Origin: Clostridiaceae bacterium
Lineage (GTDB): Bacteria > Bacillota > Clostridia > Peptostreptococcales > T1SED10-28
Assembly: GCA_003553525.1 (NCBI GenBank)
Contig: PWEO01000031.1
Span: forward strand, 1-38,010
Direction of reading: 5' to 3'
DNA: 38,010 nt
Shown: one piece after another, positions 34,930 through 38,010 of the stretch
How the letters are laid out: each line of letters starts with the position of its first letter
Position numbering within the stretch: the stretch's first letter is position 1
Translations under genes and position numbers: made by a program
Notes under the pieces: model-generated
The model's database searches: none
Told to the model about the DNA's origin: nothing
The model's input: the letters and a program-made list of their open reading frames with translations, nothing else

Positions 34930-35099
34930 TGTGTATAACTTTAAAAACTTATACCCCGGTTTATGAACATGTGGATATCTTTGTACTGTGAGGGTTTAGG
35001 CCCTTATCCACAAACCCACAGGCCCTATTACTATTACTACTACATTTTATTATTATATTTAGGTTAAAAATACAAAATTAAAGGAGGCTTTTATCCACA
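34930..35099. other. oriC part 2: DnaA boxes, DnaA-trios and AT-rich unwinding region
   Basis: Exact boxes lie at 34930-34938 (minus), 35004-35012 (TTATCCACA, plus) and 35091-35099 (plus); a one-mismatch box lies at 34970-34978. After the box at 35004 comes a GC-rich linker (35013-35024), then six trios read as CTA or TTA (35025-35042), then an AT-rich stretch to about 35080. This matches the basal unwinding element described in Bacillus, where DnaA-trios lie next to a box and a GC-rich linker. Confidence 0.85.
35025..35042 (+). promoter_or_regulatory. DnaA-trio array (six trinucleotides)
   Basis: The plus strand reads CTA TTA CTA TTA CTA CTA, the complement of the 3'-GAT/AAT-5' trios on which DnaA is proposed to form a single-strand filament. 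Confidence 0.8.
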
Positions 35100-35100
35100 C

Positions 35101-36207
35101 ATGCATATTATCTGTGATCAAAAAAAACTGATGAAAAGTATTACCACGGTATTAAAAGGGATTTCCAACAAAAGCACCATGCCCGTACTGGAAGGAATCT
35201 ATATGGAAGCTAAGGACAACCAGGTAAAGTTCATTGCAACGGATCTGGAACTTGGAATTGAGACTACCATAGAAACTCAGGTGATTGAGGAGGGTGTGAT
35301 GGTTCTAAATGCCCGATTATTAAATGAGATTACCCGGAAACTACCCGGTTCTCAAGTGGAAATGAGAATCAAGGAAAACGGAAAAGTTTTTATCAAATGT
35401 GAGCAATCGGAGTTTGATCTGGTAAGTTATGAAACCGAAGAGTATCCGGAACTGCCTAAGGTGGAAAAAGATCAGATTTCAAAAATTCCTCGGGGATTAC
35501 TTAAAAATATGATTGAACAGACAACCTTTGCCGTAAGTCAAGATGAATCCCGATTGATTTTAACCGGAGGACTTTTAGAAATTGAAGATACTACCTTAAG
35601 CATGGTGGCCTTGGACGGCTATCGACTGGCTCTTAGAAAAGGAGAGATCAAAGGCAGTCAAGACCATAAAGTCGTCATTCCGGGAAAGACCCTCAATGAA
35701 GTGGGACGGATTATCGACGAAGATTTGGAAGAAGATTTACAAATTCTCTTTACCGATAGTCATATTTTATTTGATCTTGGAAAAACGAAAGTGATTTCCC
35801 GACTGCTGGAAGGGCAATTTATTGATTATAAACAAATTCTTCCCGACGAGCATCGAGTGGCCGTTGAGGTTTCCCGTCAAAGTTTGCTGCACAGTATAGA
35901 AAGAGCCTCCCTGTTAGCAAAAGAAGGGAATAATCGTTTAGTTAAGTTTAAAATAGAAGATCACCAACTGCACATAAGTTCAAACTCGGAACATGGTCAG
36001 GTGCATGAGCAAATAGGAATTGATCAAAAGGGCGATGATTTGGAAATTGCCTTTAATGCCAAATATTTAATTGATGCCCTGAAGGTCATTGAAGAGGATG
36101 AAGTAAAACTTTTATTCACATCCAATGTCAGCCCGGGAATCATCACTTCCACGGAGAATGATCATTACACTTACTTAGTACTGCCCGTAAGACTTTCCAA
36201 TAGCTAA
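35101..36207 (+). CDS. dnaN: DNA polymerase III subunit beta (sliding clamp)
   Basis: DnaN is the ring-shaped clamp that holds DNA polymerase on DNA. The 368-residue protein has three repeats of the same fold, with KGISNKSTMPVLEGIYMEA at the start, FAVSQDESRLILTGGLLEI in the middle and a C-terminal end of VLPVRLSNS, usual for the family. AAGGAGG lies 13 bases before the ATG, which is long, and a DnaA box fills the gap. It is followed by a hairpin at 36216-36237. Confidence 0.98.
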   Translation: MHIICDQKKLMKSITTVLKGISNKSTMPVLEGIYMEAKDNQVKFIATDLELGIETTIETQVIEEGVMVLNARLLNEITRKLPGSQVEMRIKENGKVFIKCEQSEFDLVSYETEEYPELPKVEKDQISKIPRGLLKNMIEQTTFAVSQDESRLILTGGLLEIEDTTLSMVALDGYRLALRKGEIKGSQDHKVVIPGKTLNEVGRIIDEDLEEDLQILFTDSHILFDLGKTKVISRLLEGQFIDYKQILPDEHRVAVEVSRQSLLHSIERASLLAKEGNNRLVKFKIEDHQLHISSNSEHGQVHEQIGIDQKGDDLEIAFNAKYLIDALKVIEEDEVKLLFTSNVSPGIITSTENDHYTYLVLPVRLSNS

Positions 36208-36215
36208 TAAACCCT

Positions 36216-36237
36216 AAACCCAGCTTAAGCTGGGTTT
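36216..36237 (+). terminator. Hairpin after dnaN, likely weak terminator
   Basis: AAACCCAGCTT pairs with AAGCTGGGTTT with essentially no loop beyond the central bases. Only a short T tail follows (TTTATAAATTG), so readthrough into yaaA-recF is likely. Confidence 0.6.
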
Positions 36238-36270
36238 ATAAATTGTTACATACCGGATAGGAGGTAGAAT

Positions 36271-36480
36271 ATGAAAATTAAAATCAGTACAGAATTTATT
36301 AAATTGGATCAACTGTTAAAACACGCTGCCGTGGCTTCCACCGGCGGAGAGGCGAAAGCCATGATTAAAGAAGGGATGGTACTTCTAAACGGGGAAGTGG
36401 TAACCCAGCGAGGCAAAAAGATTTATCCCGGTGATCATCTGAAAGTCTTAGAAGAAGAGATCGAAGTGGAAACCTCTTAA
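36271..36480 (+). CDS. yaaA: S4-domain RNA-binding protein YaaA/RlbA
   Basis: This is a 69-residue protein made of one S4 RNA-binding domain: [47 protein letters not shown]. It is related to ribosome-associated S4 proteins. In Bacillus the same gene lies between dnaN and recF and acts in late 50S assembly. GGAGG lies seven bases upstream of the ATG. Confidence 0.94.
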   Translation: MKIKISTEFIKLDQLLKHAAVASTGGEAKAMIKEGMVLLNGEVVTQRGKKIYPGDHLKVLEEEIEVETS

Positions 36481-36504
36481 AATATTCCCGGGGGGAAGTT
36501 TGAT

Positions 36505-37620
36505 ATGCATATAGAAAAAATACATTTAAGAAATTATCGGAACTATGAAACCTTAACCCTGGACTTTTCTTCAAAAATCAATGTCTTTATTGGGGAAAAT
36601 GCGCAAGGGAAGACCAACTTACTGGAAGCCATTTATTTTATGGCCATTGGAAAATCCTTTCGAACGTCTAAGGATGGAGATTTAATCGAAATTGATCAAG
36701 AGGGATCCTATGTAAAGCTTTTGTTGTTTAAAAATAACGGTCAGGAAAAACGAATTGAAATCGGTCTGGATCGATTAAAAAACAAAAAATGCAAAATTAA
36801 CGGGGTACCCTTAGATAGGGTATCGGAACTACTCGGCACCTTGAATGTGGTCATTTTTTCTCCCGAGGATTTACAGATTATCAAGCAGGGACCCAGTCAA
36901 CGAAGGGATTTTATTGACGGGGATCTGTCCCAAATCACTCCGAAATACCATCATATTTTAGGTCAGTACCAAAAGATTTTAAAACAGCGGAATCAGGCCT
37001 TAAAAATGAAGCAGTTTCGAAAGGTGGATTTAGATCCTTGGAACGGCCAGTTGGTTCAGTACGGTACGGAAATAATTTTATACCGAAAAGAGTTTATCAA
37101 GGGACTTTCCATACTCACCCGGTTAATGCACCGAAAAATCACCCGGGAAAAAGAAAATCTGAAGCTGATCTACGAAAGCAGTGTTCCCCTGGAAAAAGAA
37201 CAAAGTTCCCTGGATATTCAACGGAGTTTTTTAAGATTATTAAAAGAATTGGAAGAAGAAGAGGTCAAAAGAGGAATCACCTTGATTGGTCCCCATCGGG
37301 ATGATCTGGAATTTGAAATCAACGGGAAAAACGTGAAAAAATTCGGCTCTCAGGGACAACAAAGAACCACGGTGCTTTCTTTGAAAATGGCGGAGCTGGA
37401 ATTAATGAAAAAAGAAACCGGGGAATACCCCGTACTTTTACTGGACGATGTCATGAGCGAGTTGGATGAAAATCGGCAGCAGGATTTGCTGCAAAGTTTA
37501 AAAAATATTCAGACTTTTATCACCAGTACTTCCATGGAATCCATGGAAAAAATAGAATCCATGAACCTTTATGAAGTTCAGGGAGGAAAAATAAAAATCC
37601 TTCAAAAATCTGTTTCATAG
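36505..37620 (+). CDS. recF: DNA replication and repair protein RecF
   Basis: RecF is an SMC-like ABC ATPase that helps RecO and RecR at gaps in DNA. The 371-residue protein starts MHIEKIHLRNYRNYETLTLDF, has Walker A GENAQGKT (30-37), a signature region FGSQGQQRTTVLSLKMAE and Walker B YPVLLLDDVMSELDENR. The ribosome site is GGGGGGAAG. It follows yaaA by 24 bases. Confidence 0.98.
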   Translation: MHIEKIHLRNYRNYETLTLDFSSKINVFIGENAQGKTNLLEAIYFMAIGKSFRTSKDGDLIEIDQEGSYVKLLLFKNNGQEKRIEIGLDRLKNKKCKINGVPLDRVSELLGTLNVVIFSPEDLQIIKQGPSQRRDFIDGDLSQITPKYHHILGQYQKILKQRNQALKMKQFRKVDLDPWNGQLVQYGTEIILYRKEFIKGLSILTRLMHRKITREKENLKLIYESSVPLEKEQSSLDIQRSFLRLLKELEEEEVKRGITLIGPHRDDLEFEINGKNVKKFGSQGQQRTTVLSLKMAELELMKKETGEYPVLLLDDVMSELDENRQQDLLQSLKNIQTFITSTSMESMEKIESMNLYEVQGGKIKILQKSVS

Positions 37621-37662
37621 TTAATTAAGAAAGGTTATAATAGTAAGATAGGAGGAATTCCT

Positions 37663-37920
37663 GTGTATATACATCTTGGAGGAAATGTAATCGTATCCCG
37701 TCGAGATTTATTATATATTTTTGATGTAAAGGCTTTTCATCAATCCAAGGTTAATCGGGAGCTTCTGAAAAAAATGGAAGAGGCGGGAAGAGGGGTTACC
37801 CTGGAAAAAGGAAAAAGCCGATCGGTAATATTTATACAAAGAAAAAATCAACGGGCAAAAATTTATTACTCACCTATTACGGCTTTTACATTGTTGGGCC
37901 GTGGAAATCAAGTTAAATAG
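37663..37920 (+). CDS. remB: Extracellular matrix regulator RemB (YaaB), DUF370
   Basis: The 85-residue protein has DUF370 features: MYIHLGGNVIVSRRDLLYIFDVKAF and KSRSVIFIQRKNQRAKIYYSPIT. In Bacillus RemA/RemB-type proteins affect matrix genes. The direct role here is inferred from the family and from its place between recF and gyrB. The start is GTG, with GGAGG seven bases upstream. A TATAAT motif lies upstream (37636-37641). Confidence 0.9.
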   Translation: MYIHLGGNVIVSRRDLLYIFDVKAFHQSKVNRELLKKMEEAGRGVTLEKGKSRSVIFIQRKNQRAKIYYSPITAFTLLGRGNQVK

Positions 37921-37954
37921 GTGCGTTTTTTGGTGTCAATAGGAGGTAGAAAAA

Positions 37955-38010
37955 ATGGAAAAAGAACGTCAGTATAATGCGGAACAAATTCAAGTTTTAG
38001 AGGGCTTAGA
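37955..38010 (+). CDS. gyrB: DNA gyrase subunit B, 5' end only
   Basis: Eighteen codons are visible before the window ends. They encode [19 protein letters not shown], matching the start of GyrB (family form [22 protein letters not shown]). AGGAGG lies upstream of the ATG. GyrB is the ATPase subunit of gyrase; no domain beyond the N-terminal start is visible here. Confidence 0.93.
   Translation, partial: [18 protein letters not shown]

Noticed and set aside
1-38010. CRISPR arrays, insertion sequences, prophage genes or integrases
   Set aside because: No direct-repeat/spacer array, transposase or integrase motif was seen; gene content is a standard origin neighbourhood.

Overview
This window spans the chromosomal replication origin of a low-GC Firmicute, most likely a member of the class Clostridia. 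The evidence is the gene order around oriC, the AGGAGG-type ribosome sites, the dnaA-dnaN-S4(yaaA)-recF-remB-gyrB block, and a BofA-family gene, which points to a spore former. I cannot name the genus from sequence alone. All genes look chromosomal. I saw no phage, insertion sequence or CRISPR array.

Layout, left to right. (1) About 0.07-6.8 kb, minus strand: a cell-envelope cluster with an M23/LysM/G5 peptidase, an atypical WalR-like regulator, murA, walJ(yycJ), htrA and rlmH. (2) About 6.9-9.2 kb, plus strand: a DnaD-domain protein and a DnaI/DnaC-type helicase loader. These are the only protein genes running against the leftward fork. (3) About 9.2-11.4 kb: tRNA-Glu, tRNA-Lys, purA and a DUF1858 protein, ending in a compact DnaA-box cluster. 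(4) About 11.4-17.9 kb: a GNAT acetyltransferase, dnaB, rplI, gdpP, a yybS-like gene (DUF2232) and an aromatic acid exporter-like protein. (5) About 18-21 kb: dnaX, ybaB, recR and bofA, ending in a terminator. (6) About 21.1-26.7 kb: a DUF4446 protein, a cysteine desulfurase-like protein, a PhzF-like protein, parB, parA and noc, with parS sites on both sides of the segregation genes. (7) About 26.7-32.9 kb: rsmG, mnmG, mnmE, jag, yidC, yidD, rnpA and rpmH. (8) About 32.9-35.1 kb: a bipartite oriC with DnaA boxes on both sides of dnaA and a basal unwinding element (DnaA box, GC-rich linker, DnaA-trios, AT-rich stretch) before dnaN. (9) From 35.1 kb to the end: dnaN, yaaA, recF, remB and the first codons of gyrB.

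Functionally the window joins initiation (DnaA, DnaD-like, DnaI-like, DnaB), elongation and repair (DnaN, DnaX, RecF, RecR, GyrB), segregation (ParA, ParB, Noc, parS) and envelope growth control. Most of it is a standard origin neighbourhood. The parts worth a second look are the WalR-like regulator with a lost phosphorylation site and paired palindromes at its promoter, a Noc homologue lacking the usual N-terminal membrane-targeting helix, a perfect Noc-type binding site over the mnmE promoter, a parS embedded in the phzF-like reading frame, a DnaA-box cluster about 22 kb from oriC, and a DnaA box lying between the dnaN ribosome site and its start codon. I did not find a convincing wholly new multi-gene system.
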